A DNA stretch of 12,854 nt from positions 18,343 through 31,196 of the forward strand of contig DCYG01000003.1 of NCBI GenBank assembly GCA_002331025.1, given 5' to 3'. The position numbers and the translations under genes were made by a program. Positions 1 to 5,435 of this stretch are shown here, piece after piece (position 1 is the first letter of the stretch; the number at the start of each line of letters is the position of its first letter). This DNA is from Firmicutes bacterium UBA2116. Lineage in GTDB: Bacteria; Bacillota; Clostridia; Tissierellales; Sedimentibacteraceae. Below the pieces are notes generated by a model. It was not told the origin of the DNA, made no database searches, and saw only the letters and a list, made by a program, of their open reading frames with translations.

Positions 1-32
1 AAATATTATCATAATAAATATGAGGTGATAAA

Positions 33-464
33 ATGAAAAGTACAGAGTATTGTAATGAAATAAGTGAATTACTCCAAATTATTAATTCAAAAGTTACGAA
101 AAAATTAAATCAGAGCTTTTCAGGGCAAAACCTCACTGCCCCATCTATTAATATATTATTACTACTAAATACTCAAGGAGCTATGAGAGTAAGCGATATA
201 GCAGCAACTCTGAATATGGTAGATAGCAATGTCTCAGCAATCTGCTCCAGGTTGGAAAAGATGAAGTATATCGAGCGGATAAGGCAAAAAGAAGATCATA
301 GGGTTGTAATGATTAATTTAACACAAACAGCAATTGGTAAGATGGATGAGATTAATTCTAATTTAAATAAATTTCAACAGGATATTGTAAAAAATGTATC
401 GGAAAAAGATCTGCATCAAATAGTAGTTGCACTTAAAAAGTTAAATAATTTGTTTGACCTATAG
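33..464 (+). CDS. MarR-family winged-helix transcriptional regulator
   Basis: A 143-residue protein of normal MarR length. An N-terminal dimerisation helix (about 5-30) is followed by a winged helix-turn-helix at about 35-100. The recognition helix is around NMVDSNVSAICSRLEKM (61-77), and the wing carries the family D-x-R motif in EDHRVVMINLT (88-98). A C-terminal helical segment (about 103-140) completes the dimer interface. MarR proteins usually bind palindromes near their own promoter and release DNA when bound by small phenolic or lipophilic ligands. The ATG is preceded by GAGGTG at good distance. The dehydrogenase that follows starts 18 nt after the stop, so the two are probably co-transcribed and the reductase is the likely regulated partner (inference). 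The promoter lies outside or at the edge of the window. Ligand unknown. Confidence 0.92.
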   Translation: MKSTEYCNEISELLQIINSKVTKKLNQSFSGQNLTAPSINILLLLNTQGAMRVSDIAATLNMVDSNVSAICSRLEKMKYIERIRQKEDHRVVMINLTQTAIGKMDEINSNLNKFQQDIVKNVSEKDLHQIVVALKKLNNLFDL

Positions 465-482
465 GAGGGAGATGCCCAGTTT

Positions 483-1334
483 ATGAAAACAATACTTGTA
501 ACCGGGGGAACAGATGGCATAGGAAAAGGTCTTGCTATGGATTTATTAAAGAAGGGTAATCGTGTAATTGTTTTGGGTAGTAGTTTAAAAAAGGGCTTAG
601 ATTTTTGTAGTGAAGCTAAACAATTTACTGATGAAAATAAGGTCATTTTTCTTCAAGCAAATTTAAGTTTAGTAAGTGAAAATAAGCGAATTATAGAGGA
701 GATAAAAAGGAATTATGACGAATTGGATGCATTAGTATTATGTGCTCAGTCTCAGAAATATAGTACAATATATAAAGAAACAGACGAAGGATTTGAATTT
801 TCTTTTGCGCTGTATTATTTAAGTCGGTATGTTCTAAGTTATGGCTTAAAGACTATTTTAGAGAAAGCAAAAGCTCCCATTATTATTAACGTTTGTGCGC
901 CAGGTACAAAGGGTTCTGTTAAGTGGGATAATTTACAATACAAAAATAAATATAACAGTATTAAGGCAATTATGCATGGCAGTAGACTAAATGATTTACT
1001 GGGTGTAAGCTTTGTAGAAAATTATCCGAATAGAAAGATAAAGTATGTTTTATTTAATCCTGTAGCAGTTCAAACTAAGGGGGCTACACAAGCATATGAG
1101 CAGCCTGCTATTAGATTTTTAGTTAATAAAATCTTTAAATTAATTGGAAAACCAGTAAACGAAGCAATAAAGCCGATACTGGAATTGATGGAAAGACCAC
1201 CAAACCTAAATTTATCTGCATATAAACAGAAAAAGGTAGTAAGTCTTACTATGGAAACTTTTAATAAAGATTACGCAGAAAGGCTATTTAAGTTAACTGA
1301 GGATTTACTATTATTAGTCGAGATTATTCCTTAA
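483..1334 (+). CDS. Short-chain dehydrogenase/reductase (SDR), NAD(P)-dependent
   Basis: A 283-residue Rossmann-fold oxidoreductase. The cofactor loop TGGTDGIG (residues 7-14) fits TGxxxGxG, and the catalytic pair is YNSIK (Tyr157, Lys161). Two motifs are degenerate. The usual NNAG is replaced by CAQS (87-90), and the usual NVSS that carries the catalytic serine reads NVCAPG (136-141), so the serine of the SDR triad appears absent. The length and the C-terminal helical extension (about 200-283) resemble the larger retinol-dehydrogenase-like SDRs. The substrate cannot be told from sequence. Its start is supported by AGGAGG at 463-468, although the 14-nt spacing is long; a 4-codon ORF (ATG at 472) fits in between and ends in an ATGA overlap with this start. 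It is probably co-transcribed with the MarR gene and could be its effector-responsive target. Confidence 0.9.
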   Translation: MKTILVTGGTDGIGKGLAMDLLKKGNRVIVLGSSLKKGLDFCSEAKQFTDENKVIFLQANLSLVSENKRIIEEIKRNYDELDALVLCAQSQKYSTIYKETDEGFEFSFALYYLSRYVLSYGLKTILEKAKAPIIINVCAPGTKGSVKWDNLQYKNKYNSIKAIMHGSRLNDLLGVSFVENYPNRKIKYVLFNPVAVQTKGATQAYEQPAIRFLVNKIFKLIGKPVNEAIKPILELMERPPNLNLSAYKQKKVVSLTMETFNKDYAERLFKLTEDLLLLVEIIP

Positions 1335-1337
1335 AGG

Positions 1338-1350
1338 TGTTCCAGAATAG
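1338..1350 (+). repeat. Inverted repeat, left copy (TGTTCC-type end)
   Basis: The 13-mer TGTTCCAGAATAG begins 4 nt after the dehydrogenase stop. It matches the reverse complement of 2571-2583 (CTATTATGGAACA) at 12 of 13 positions, so the pair faces inward around a 1246-bp segment. The sequence after it (AATAGTGAAAAATAG) repeats AATAG internally, as transposon ends often do. No transposase gene lies between the ends, so this would be a decayed or non-autonomous element if it is one. Confidence 0.5.
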
Positions 1351-1379
1351 TGAAAAATAGTAATTGGTCTATTTTGATA

Positions 1380-1413
1380 GCAGCCGCCACAGGAGACTAT
1401 CCTGTGCGATTGC
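1380..1413. other. Hairpin downstream of the SDR gene
   Basis: CACAGGA (1388-1394) and TCCTGTG (1400-1406) form a perfect 7-bp stem with a 5-nt loop. With one bulge, GCAG-CG and CG-TTGC can extend the stem outward to 1380-1413. No T-run follows on either strand, so this is a weak candidate for 3'-end processing or termination of the MarR-SDR transcript, not a classic terminator. Confidence 0.4.
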
Positions 1414-1452
1414 TCTTTATCTCGCCCTTGGTAAATGAACTTTGATCAATAA

Positions 1453-1494
1453 ACAATAAAATTCCTGTAGCTTTGTTTTGATTCGCCTACAGGA
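1453..1494 (-). terminator. Intrinsic terminator of the minus-strand VOC gene
   Basis: Read on the minus strand, TCCTGTAG and CTACAGGA (forward arms 1487-1494 and 1463-1470) form a perfect 8-bp stem with a 16-nt loop, followed by ATTTTATTGTTT. It lies 26 nt beyond the stop of the VOC gene at 1520-1885. Confidence 0.65.
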
Positions 1495-1519
1495 GCGAAT
1501 GCTTATACTGTCCGATAGA

Positions 1520-1885
1520 TTAAACCCAGAACGCCCATCTTACATCGAACATATCAATAAATCTAACAACACATGGACTGTACTCCGTAGACTGCATTGG
1601 TTCAATGGTAACACTGCCATTTTGCATTGTAGCGTATGCCTTTTGCAGCGCTGCTTCATTATCAAATTGAACAGAAAGCTGATATCCTCCAGATTTTGAA
1701 ATCCCATCATTATTTCCAAAATCGTTTAACATTAACAGTTCATTATGAATAATTATTTCAGCATGAACAACAAACAAATGACTTGAATCTTCAATCAAAG
1801 TTCTAACAGTAGCATTAAACACTCTTTTATACAGTTCTATCGCTTGGTTGCACTGTCCATTAAAGTAAATATGAGTCACTAACAA
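1520..1885 (-). CDS. VOC-superfamily protein, PhnB-like (glyoxalase/bleomycin-resistance fold)
   Basis: A 121-residue protein with the PhnB/YjdN-type VOC pattern. The N-terminal strand and helix THIYFNGQCNQAIELYKRVFNA (4-25) match the common YLxFNGNCxEAixFYxxvFG theme. A central strand HAEIIIHNELLMLND (41-55) and a terminal DMFDVRWAFWV (111-121) complete the fold. Such proteins are dimers of paired beta-alpha-beta-beta-beta modules that bind metal or sequester or modify small molecules. The exact activity is unknown, and phosphonate metabolism should not be assumed. The start codon is TTG, chosen because AGGAGG lies 7 nt upstream (forward 1893-1898); no in-frame ATG is available. It is somewhat shorter than the second VOC gene (139 residues) but ends in the normal C-terminal motif. 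A terminator follows it. Confidence 0.82.
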   Translation of the reverse strand: MLVTHIYFNGQCNQAIELYKRVFNATVRTLIEDSSHLFVVHAEIIIHNELLMLNDFGNNDGISKSGGYQLSVQFDNEAALQKAYATMQNGSVTIEPMQSTEYSPCVVRFIDMFDVRWAFWV

Positions 1886-2112
1886 TACTATCCCTCCTGA
1901 AGATTATATAAATTCGCTTTATCAGCGTAATTTTCATCAACCATCGTTTCAAGAATATTTTATGCGGTAGCATTTTTGAAATTTTACCATAATAAAGCAA
2001 TTATCTCAAGGCTGAAATTATGAATATTTAGTAATAGCTTCTGTCAGCAGGTTGTGGTAAGTTGTGTTGCTGAGAACCGGATGCTTCTCAAATCAAGCGA
2101 AAGGAGACAGCC

Positions 2113-2466
2113 ATGCAATACGATGAAATATTGGAAATGGTCATTACCGAACTGACCGAGCGAGGCCACAAGCAGCAGCGCAGCGATAATCCCGAAGTCA
2201 ATGAGCTGGCACTTCGGAGGATTGAACTCAGCGGGCAGGTGCAGGCAGAACGTGGAGAAATCCTCGGCGGCAGACCGCCCTACGAGATTCGTGAACTGAC
2301 TTCTGAAATTCTGCGGCTGTTTATCTCACGGATTGAGGTAGGCGAAAAGGATACTAAATACTCTCGTACCGCTGAGCAGTCTATCCGTATCATCTATCGA
2401 GATGTGGTCATCATGGACAGTGTACAGCTTGTGGAAGAAAATATCGAGCAGGAAAATATAGCGTAA
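2113..2466 (+). CDS. Hypothetical protein; C-terminal half resembles the DUF4368 tail of large serine recombinases
   Basis: A 117-residue ORF with a good RBS (AAAGGAG, 6-7 nt before the ATG). It is visibly richer in G and C than its neighbours, and this composition already starts near 2041, suggesting foreign origin. Residues about 62-105 (ELTSEILRLFISRIEVGEKD and KYSRTAEQSIRIIYRDV) resemble the C-terminal segment of transposon-type large serine recombinases, usually written LTxExLxxFIxxIxVxEK followed by a KYSR-type stretch. The catalytic resolvase domain and its serine are absent. Residues 1-60 are charged and helical and I do not recognise them. The simplest reading is a remnant, or a deletion fusion between a small mobile-element gene and a recombinase tail. 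A genuine small accessory gene of an integrative element is the alternative. A 10-bp hairpin follows the stop. Confidence 0.55.
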   Translation: MQYDEILEMVITELTERGHKQQRSDNPEVNELALRRIELSGQVQAERGEILGGRPPYEIRELTSEILRLFISRIEVGEKDTKYSRTAEQSIRIIYRDVVIMDSVQLVEENIEQENIA

Positions 2467-2471
2467 ACAGC

Positions 2472-2503
2472 ACAAGGCGGACAGTTCACGCTATCCGCCT
2501 TGT
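2472..2503 (+). other. Perfect 10-bp hairpin after the recombinase-tail ORF
   Basis: ACAAGGCGGA and TCCGCCTTGT pair perfectly around a 12-nt loop, 6 nt after the stop of the ORF at 2113-2466. There is no T-run on either side, so it may be an RNA 3'-end stabiliser or a factor-dependent terminator carried in with the foreign segment. Confidence 0.5.
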
Positions 2504-2570
2504 ACAAAGAAATAACACCTTATTTTATGCTAAAACGGTAATATTGAAAATAAAGTTAAGTTAAAAACAG

Positions 2571-2612
2571 CTATTATGGAACACTTTTTTTTGTTTAATT
2601 ACGGAACACTTT
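2571..2612. repeat. Two direct copies of the TTAYGGAACACTTT motif, 25 bp apart
   Basis: TTATGGAACACTTT (2574-2587) and TTACGGAACACTTT (2599-2612) match at 13 of 14 positions. The first copy is the inverted partner of two other sites: 1338-1350 (12 of 13) and 3382-3396 (15 of 15, TATTATGGAACACTT against AAGTGTTCCATAATA). Tandem motifs near an inverted terminus are typical of binding sites at insertion-sequence ends, for example in the IS21 family. Assignment to a family is inference. Confidence 0.6.
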
Positions 2613-2657
2613 ATGTTAGAATATTTGTATAAAATTTGATCAGGTTTGGATGAGATT

Positions 2658-2704
2658 GGTGTTGGCAGCTGAATTTATGGGTGTCAACACCTTATTTTTT
2701 TATT
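2658..2704 (+). terminator. Terminator-like hairpin with T-rich tail
   Basis: GGTGTTG (2658-2664) and CAACACC (2685-2691) form a 7-bp stem with a 20-nt loop, followed directly by TTATTTTTTTATT. It would stop any transcript arriving from the 2113-2466 ORF, and it insulates the promoter that starts at 2738. Confidence 0.6.
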
Positions 2705-2737
2705 AAGAGCATTTTAAACACCTTTAGAAAATTATTA

Positions 2738-2766
2738 TTGACTCTACCATAATGATATACTATAGA
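2738..2766 (+). promoter_or_regulatory. Sigma-A promoter for the small ORF and plus-strand VOC gene
   Basis: TTGACT (2738-2743), a 17-nt spacer and TATAGA (2761-2766) make a good vegetative promoter. TAGAAT at 2763-2768 gives an alternative with a 19-nt spacer, the spacing used by MerR-activated promoters. The ends of the region (TCTA and TAGA) form only a weak dyad, so MerR control is not supported. Initiation near 2773 would give a leader of about 185 nt before the VOC start. Confidence 0.6.
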
Positions 2767-2806
2767 ATTAAAATATGTTAATAATAAAAATGTTGGAGGT
2801 GGACCC

Positions 2807-2866
2807 ATGTTTAACATTTATCACGTAAACCCCGGGATAGAGAGACTAATCCAGAGAATTGGGTAA
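2807..2866 (+). CDS. 19-residue small ORF (possible leader peptide)
   Basis: The ORF encodes MFNIYHVNPGIERLIQRIG and stops at TAA. GGAGG at 2795-2799 is 7 nt from the ATG, one of the best ribosome binding sites in the window, and the promoter at 2738-2766 lies just upstream. The spacing between promoter, RBS and ORF argues that it is translated. The peptide is not recognised. It could be a leader peptide controlling the VOC gene 93 nt downstream, a free small protein, or the 5' stub of a gene lost by deletion. No clear alternative terminator and antiterminator pair was found between it and the VOC gene. Confidence 0.4.
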   Translation: MFNIYHVNPGIERLIQRIG

Positions 2867-2959
2867 CTGAAATATGTTATCCGGTTACGAAATGATTCAT
2901 TAAATTGATGTTATTACATGTATTACTAAAAAACAATAAAAAAGAAAGAAGGTATAAAA

Positions 2960-3379
2960 ATGGTTACACCATATCTTGTATTTAGTGGTAACTGCAAAGA
3001 AGTTTTGGAGTTTTATCAAAAAGTGTTTGGAAGTGAAGCCGGAAGATCAATGCCATACGGTGAATATGTTCCGGATGGGGTTAAGATGACACCAACGGAT
3101 TTAAGTACTTGGGTTTTACATGCTGAAATGAAAATCTGTGGAACAAATCTTTGGTTTGCCGATGAAATCAGATCTTTAGCAAAGGGAGATATAGTCAGGC
3201 TAACCGCAACAGTACCTATCCGTCAAGAAGCAGATGAAATATTTAATAAATTGAAAGATAACGGCGAGATTACTTTGCCACCAACAGAAACGTTTTACAG
3301 TACATTCCATGCGTCCTTGATAGACAAATTCGGTGTCCATTGGAACATCGTAGCGGAAGAAACACCCAATCAGAAATAA
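2960..3379 (+). CDS. VOC-superfamily protein, PhnB-like
   Basis: A 139-residue protein of full PhnB/YjdN-like length. The N-terminal motif TPYLVFSGNCKEVLEFYQKVFG (3-24) is followed by a central HAEMKICGTNLWFADE (54-69) and a C-terminal DKFGVHWNIVAE (122-133), which are the three signature stretches of this VOC group. The protein is soluble, with no signal peptide. The family includes metal-dependent enzymes and drug-sequestering proteins; the substrate is unknown. It is preceded by AAGAAGG at 7 nt, belongs to the transcript beginning at the promoter at 2738, and is followed by an inverted-repeat copy 3 nt after the stop and by a strong terminator at 3504. With its leader it sits between perfect 15-bp inverted repeats (2572-2586 and 3382-3396). 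It is related to, but clearly diverged from, the VOC gene at 1520-1885. Confidence 0.88.
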   Translation: MVTPYLVFSGNCKEVLEFYQKVFGSEAGRSMPYGEYVPDGVKMTPTDLSTWVLHAEMKICGTNLWFADEIRSLAKGDIVRLTATVPIRQEADEIFNKLKDNGEITLPPTETFYSTFHASLIDKFGVHWNIVAEETPNQK

Positions 3380-3381
3380 TG

Positions 3382-3396
3382 AAGTGTTCCATAATA
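3382..3396. repeat. Inverted repeat, right copy
   Basis: AAGTGTTCCATAATA is the exact reverse complement of TATTATGGAACACTT at 2572-2586. The pair encloses 825 bp that carry the promoter, the small ORF and the complete plus-strand VOC gene. No obvious target-site duplication was seen outside the repeats. Confidence 0.6.
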
Positions 3397-3503
3397 TAAA
3401 AAATTAGATTGTTGGTATTTGATAGCGTGGGCTTAGGCGGCGCTGAAAGAAAATACAATTATGCATAGCAGTAAATAATAATATTAATAATAGCAAAAGT
3501 AAG

Positions 3504-3542
3504 AGAGTATTGATTAAAATTGAGTCAATACTCTTTTTGTTT
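3504..3542 (+). terminator. Strong intrinsic terminator of the plus-strand VOC unit
   Basis: AGAGTATTGA (3504-3513) and TCAATACTCT (3525-3534) form a perfect 10-bp stem with an 11-nt loop, followed by a T-run and TTTTGTTTC. Confidence 0.88.
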
Positions 3543-3667
3543 CAATTTTTATTGATTATTTAAATTTAAGAAACAACCGTATGATTGAATAGCAGCATAA
3601 AATCTACAGACTTGAGGAAAAGTAGAAACTTGTGATATTGGGTTGAGTAAAATATTGGGAGGAGAAG

Positions 3668-3733
3668 ATTGTAACTTCGAAAGAATTATATGATATTATT
3701 TTTAAAAGAAAGTCATTCAGGATTTATATTTAA
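3668..3733 (+). pseudogene. N-terminal stub of a nitroreductase-family gene
   Basis: GGGAGGAG (3657-3664) is well placed before ATT at 3668, and the frame then reads VTSKELYDIIFKRKSFRIYI and stops at TAA (3731-3733). The stretch ELYDIIFKRKSFRIY is the characteristic N-terminus of nitroreductase-family flavoproteins, whose Arg and Ser in the KRKS(F/I)R segment contact FMN phosphate. The start codon position holds ATT rather than ATG, and the remaining roughly 150 residues are missing. The RBS plus family-specific start makes chance unlikely despite the short length. It is a decayed remnant, probably cut by the event that placed the EamA gene next to it. Confidence 0.55.
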
Positions 3734-3758
3734 CATCAAAGAACATAGGAGTATTCTA

Positions 3759-4709
3759 TTACTTTTCTGTTATTTCTTCAATACTGCCATCTGCCTCTGA
3801 CTTGTTACTTATATAAATGACATTTGCCAAGTAAACTCCGCTAATCACCAATATCGTACCAATAATTTGAATTATAGTAAATTTTTCTTTTAATATAATT
3901 ATTCCTGCTATTACCGTAACAATGGTAGAAATGCCTACAAAAGAGGCAGACTTATTTGTACCAATATATGATATCGCCAAGTTATAGAGAAGAAATGCAA
4001 GTACAGAACAGCCTACACCTAAATAGAGAACAGTTATAAGAAAATTAAGATTTGTAAATGGAAGAATAAAAAAATCTTTTAATGTGCCTGATTTTAAATT
4101 TTCAACAAGTGCGATGCCAGTAAAAGCAACTGTACCAAACGCAATCATTACATAGGTTTTCTCTGTACTTGTAAACTGATTTGCCTTTTCTGAAAATACA
4201 GAGTATAAACTGTATGAAGTTACTGCAAGGAACAGCATAATATAACCGACTGGATTGAATGTGACCTCGGCTCCTTTGGTTAATACAATTAAAATGATAC
4301 CTATTGCTGAAATGCTAACACCCGTTACCTGTAATTTTGTAGGTATTTCTTTCAATAGAAGAGAAGAAAGTAATAGAGTTATAATTGGAATACACGCAAT
4401 TATTGTACCGCTTTCAGAGGCGGAAGTTAAATTGATGCCAATGGTTTCACCAATAAAATATAAAACCGGTTGAAAGATTCCCACTAAAAAAAGAGGGGAA
4501 ATTAATTTGTTCTTGAAATCCACCTTTAGGATGCCTGCAAGCATACATATATTAAAAAATAAAAAAGCAATAATAAACCTCCAACTTAACAGTGTCATTG
4601 GAGATATTGAATCTGTAATCCTTTTCGTAAAAAGGTAACTGAATCCAAATAACACTTCACAGAAAATAGCACTTAAGCTACCTGATAAAATTTTATTTTT
4701 TATTGGCAA
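3759..4709 (-). CDS. EamA-family drug/metabolite transporter (DMT superfamily)
   Basis: A 316-residue integral membrane protein with about ten hydrophobic segments in two homologous EamA repeats, roughly residues 10-143 and 155-298. Each repeat ends in a GxxLI(V/L)xG-like final helix (for example SISAIGIILIVLT and IIGTILVISGVYLA). The conserved proline-bearing loop before TLLLSSLLLKE (111-121) and the corresponding ILKEKFT (272-278) mark the repeat boundaries. A short charged tail (302-316) is cytoplasmic. EamA proteins export or exchange metabolites such as amino acids or other small molecules; the substrate here is unknown. The start is TTG: an in-frame TAG lies 9 nt upstream and no ATG is available near the first helix, and a GGTAGGTAG stretch upstream serves as a weak RBS. 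It lies 112 nt downstream of the ProX-like gene on the same strand with no terminator between, so co-transcription is possible. Confidence 0.88.
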   Translation of the reverse strand: MPIKNKILSGSLSAIFCEVLFGFSYLFTKRITDSISPMTLLSWRFIIAFLFFNICMLAGILKVDFKNKLISPLFLVGIFQPVLYFIGETIGINLTSASESGTIIACIPIITLLLSSLLLKEIPTKLQVTGVSISAIGIILIVLTKGAEVTFNPVGYIMLFLAVTSYSLYSVFSEKANQFTSTEKTYVMIAFGTVAFTGIALVENLKSGTLKDFFILPFTNLNFLITVLYLGVGCSVLAFLLYNLAISYIGTNKSASFVGISTIVTVIAGIIILKEKFTIIQIIGTILVISGVYLANVIYISNKSEADGSIEEITEK

Positions 4710-4821
4710 TACAATCTACCTACCTTTCAAAATCTAGACAGTAATTAATTTTATCCTATGTTAAATTTCAGAGTAACCATAAATTCATTAATTTTAGTAA
4801 ATATTAATTTCTGAGTCATGA

Positions 4822-5310
4822 TCATAAATTGATTATAGAATATTCATAATTTAATAAATGAATAAACTTATACATATCATCGGTTGAAATGAAAACAGTC
4901 TTTGAATTATCATTGGCATGAAAGCTCATAAATTTTTCTGATAACATTTCTTTATCAAGGCATACCTTAATATCATGTTCTGTATTATTCAATATACCAA
5001 ATAATGATACGACACCAGGAGGCAGCAACATTTTTTCCATTAGTTTTTCAGTTGAAGCAAACTGCATACCTTTTTCATCAATGAGCTCACCAAGTTTCTT
5101 CATATCCAAGCGCTTTGCATCATCCATAATGACTAAATAATATGCACTCTTTTTACGATTACATAAAAATAACGTCTTCGTTCGAACACCTTCTTTGCCT
5201 TCTATATATCTGTCTGCTTCCTCAGTTGTCAATGCTGGTGGGTGTTCAATAAGTTCATAAGAAATATTCAATTTTTTTAAAGCTTCATAAACGATTTGGC
5301 ACTGCTCCAT
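4822..5310 (-). CDS. ProX-like prolyl-tRNA editing protein (YbaK/EbsC-type deacylase)
   Basis: A 162-residue stand-alone editing domain of normal length. Recognisable pieces are IEHPPALTTEEADRYI (21-36), the catalytic-lysine segment KTLFL (45-49), the central PPGVVSLFGILN (97-108) and the terminal SFHANDNSKTVFISTDD (129-145). These match ProX/PrdX-type enzymes that hydrolyse alanine mischarged onto tRNA(Pro), acting in trans to prolyl-tRNA synthetase in the cytoplasm. GGGAGG lies 9 nt before the ATG. Its promoter probably lies in the divergent region shared with the MerR gene (forward 5361-5389). Substrate assignment is from family knowledge; a related specificity such as Cys-tRNA(Pro) cannot be excluded. 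Confidence 0.9.
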   Translation of the reverse strand: MEQCQIVYEALKKLNISYELIEHPPALTTEEADRYIEGKEGVRTKTLFLCNRKKSAYYLVIMDDAKRLDMKKLGELIDEKGMQFASTEKLMEKMLLPPGVVSLFGILNNTEHDIKVCLDKEMLSEKFMSFHANDNSKTVFISTDDMYKFIHLLNYEYSIINL

Positions 5311-5339
5311 GTTTTAGATCCTCCCAAAATTATTTGATA

Positions 5340-5389
5340 TTGCATTTTTTATATAATAAGACTAAACTATATAGTATATATATAGTCAA
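5340..5389. promoter_or_regulatory. Divergent promoters with a perfect dyad operator
   Basis: ACTATATA (5366-5373) and TATATAGT (5379-5386) form a perfect 8-bp inverted repeat with a 5-nt centre, nested in a wider GACTA/TAGTC pair (5360-5387). On the minus strand TTGACT (5384-5389) and TTTAGT (5361-5366) are 17 nt apart and point at the ProX-like gene. On the plus strand TTGCAT (5340-5345) and TAAACT (5363-5368), also 17 nt apart, point at the MerR gene. The dyad thus lies between the minus-strand promoter elements, the place where MerR-family proteins bind. The promoters are weaker guesses than the dyad. Confidence 0.5.
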
Positions 5390-5435
5390 TAGGTTTTTAG
5401 ACAAAATTATTATAAAATATATCAAGGATGATGCA

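Larger units (their letters stand above)
2467..2959. other. 493-nt stretch without a conventional gene
   Basis: It contains, in order, a 10-bp hairpin (2472-2503), a 25-bp-spaced direct repeat of the GGAACACTT motif (2574-2612), a terminator-like hairpin (2658-2704), a strong promoter (2738-2766) and a 19-codon ORF with a good RBS (2807-2866). Each is listed separately. The remainder is AT-rich with no recognisable signal. Confidence 0.7.
3380..3758. other. 379-nt stretch without an intact gene
   Basis: It holds the right inverted-repeat copy (3382-3396), a short GC-richer patch (about 3423-3445) of unknown origin, a strong terminator (3504-3542) and a nitroreductase N-terminal stub (3668-3733). 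No terminator for the minus-strand EamA gene was found at the right edge. Confidence 0.7.

Noticed and set aside
1335..1445. A 36-codon open stretch in frame directly after the dehydrogenase stop, containing GDYPVRLLFISPL.
   Set aside because: It has no start codon with an RBS, overlaps the inverted repeat and hairpin, and the dehydrogenase is already full length. Read-through cannot be shown from sequence.
1478..1699. Plus-strand ORF of 73 codons.
   Set aside because: It is antisense to the VOC gene, has no RBS, and its composition reflects the opposite strand.
1888..1944. Minus-strand 18-codon ORF (MVDENYADKANLYNLQEG) ending inside the VOC RBS.
   Set aside because: It could be the tail of a lost gene coupled to the VOC start, but there is no RBS, no family match and an in-frame stop 18 nt upstream. 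Too weak to annotate.
3409..3468. Short plus-strand frame with DSVGLGGAERKYNYA in a GC-richer patch.
   Set aside because: No start or RBS and no recognisable family; possibly a fragment of a lost gene but unsupported.
4710..4821. Imperfect direct repeat (ACTCAGAAATT and ACTCTGAAATT) between the ProX-like and EamA genes.
   Set aside because: Ten of eleven matches in AT-rich DNA with no promoter or hairpin context; likely chance.
5334..5435. 34-residue N-terminal extension of the MerR regulator.
   Set aside because: It lacks an RBS, is AT-driven, and would be encoded over the promoter and dyad; MerR homology begins after 5436.
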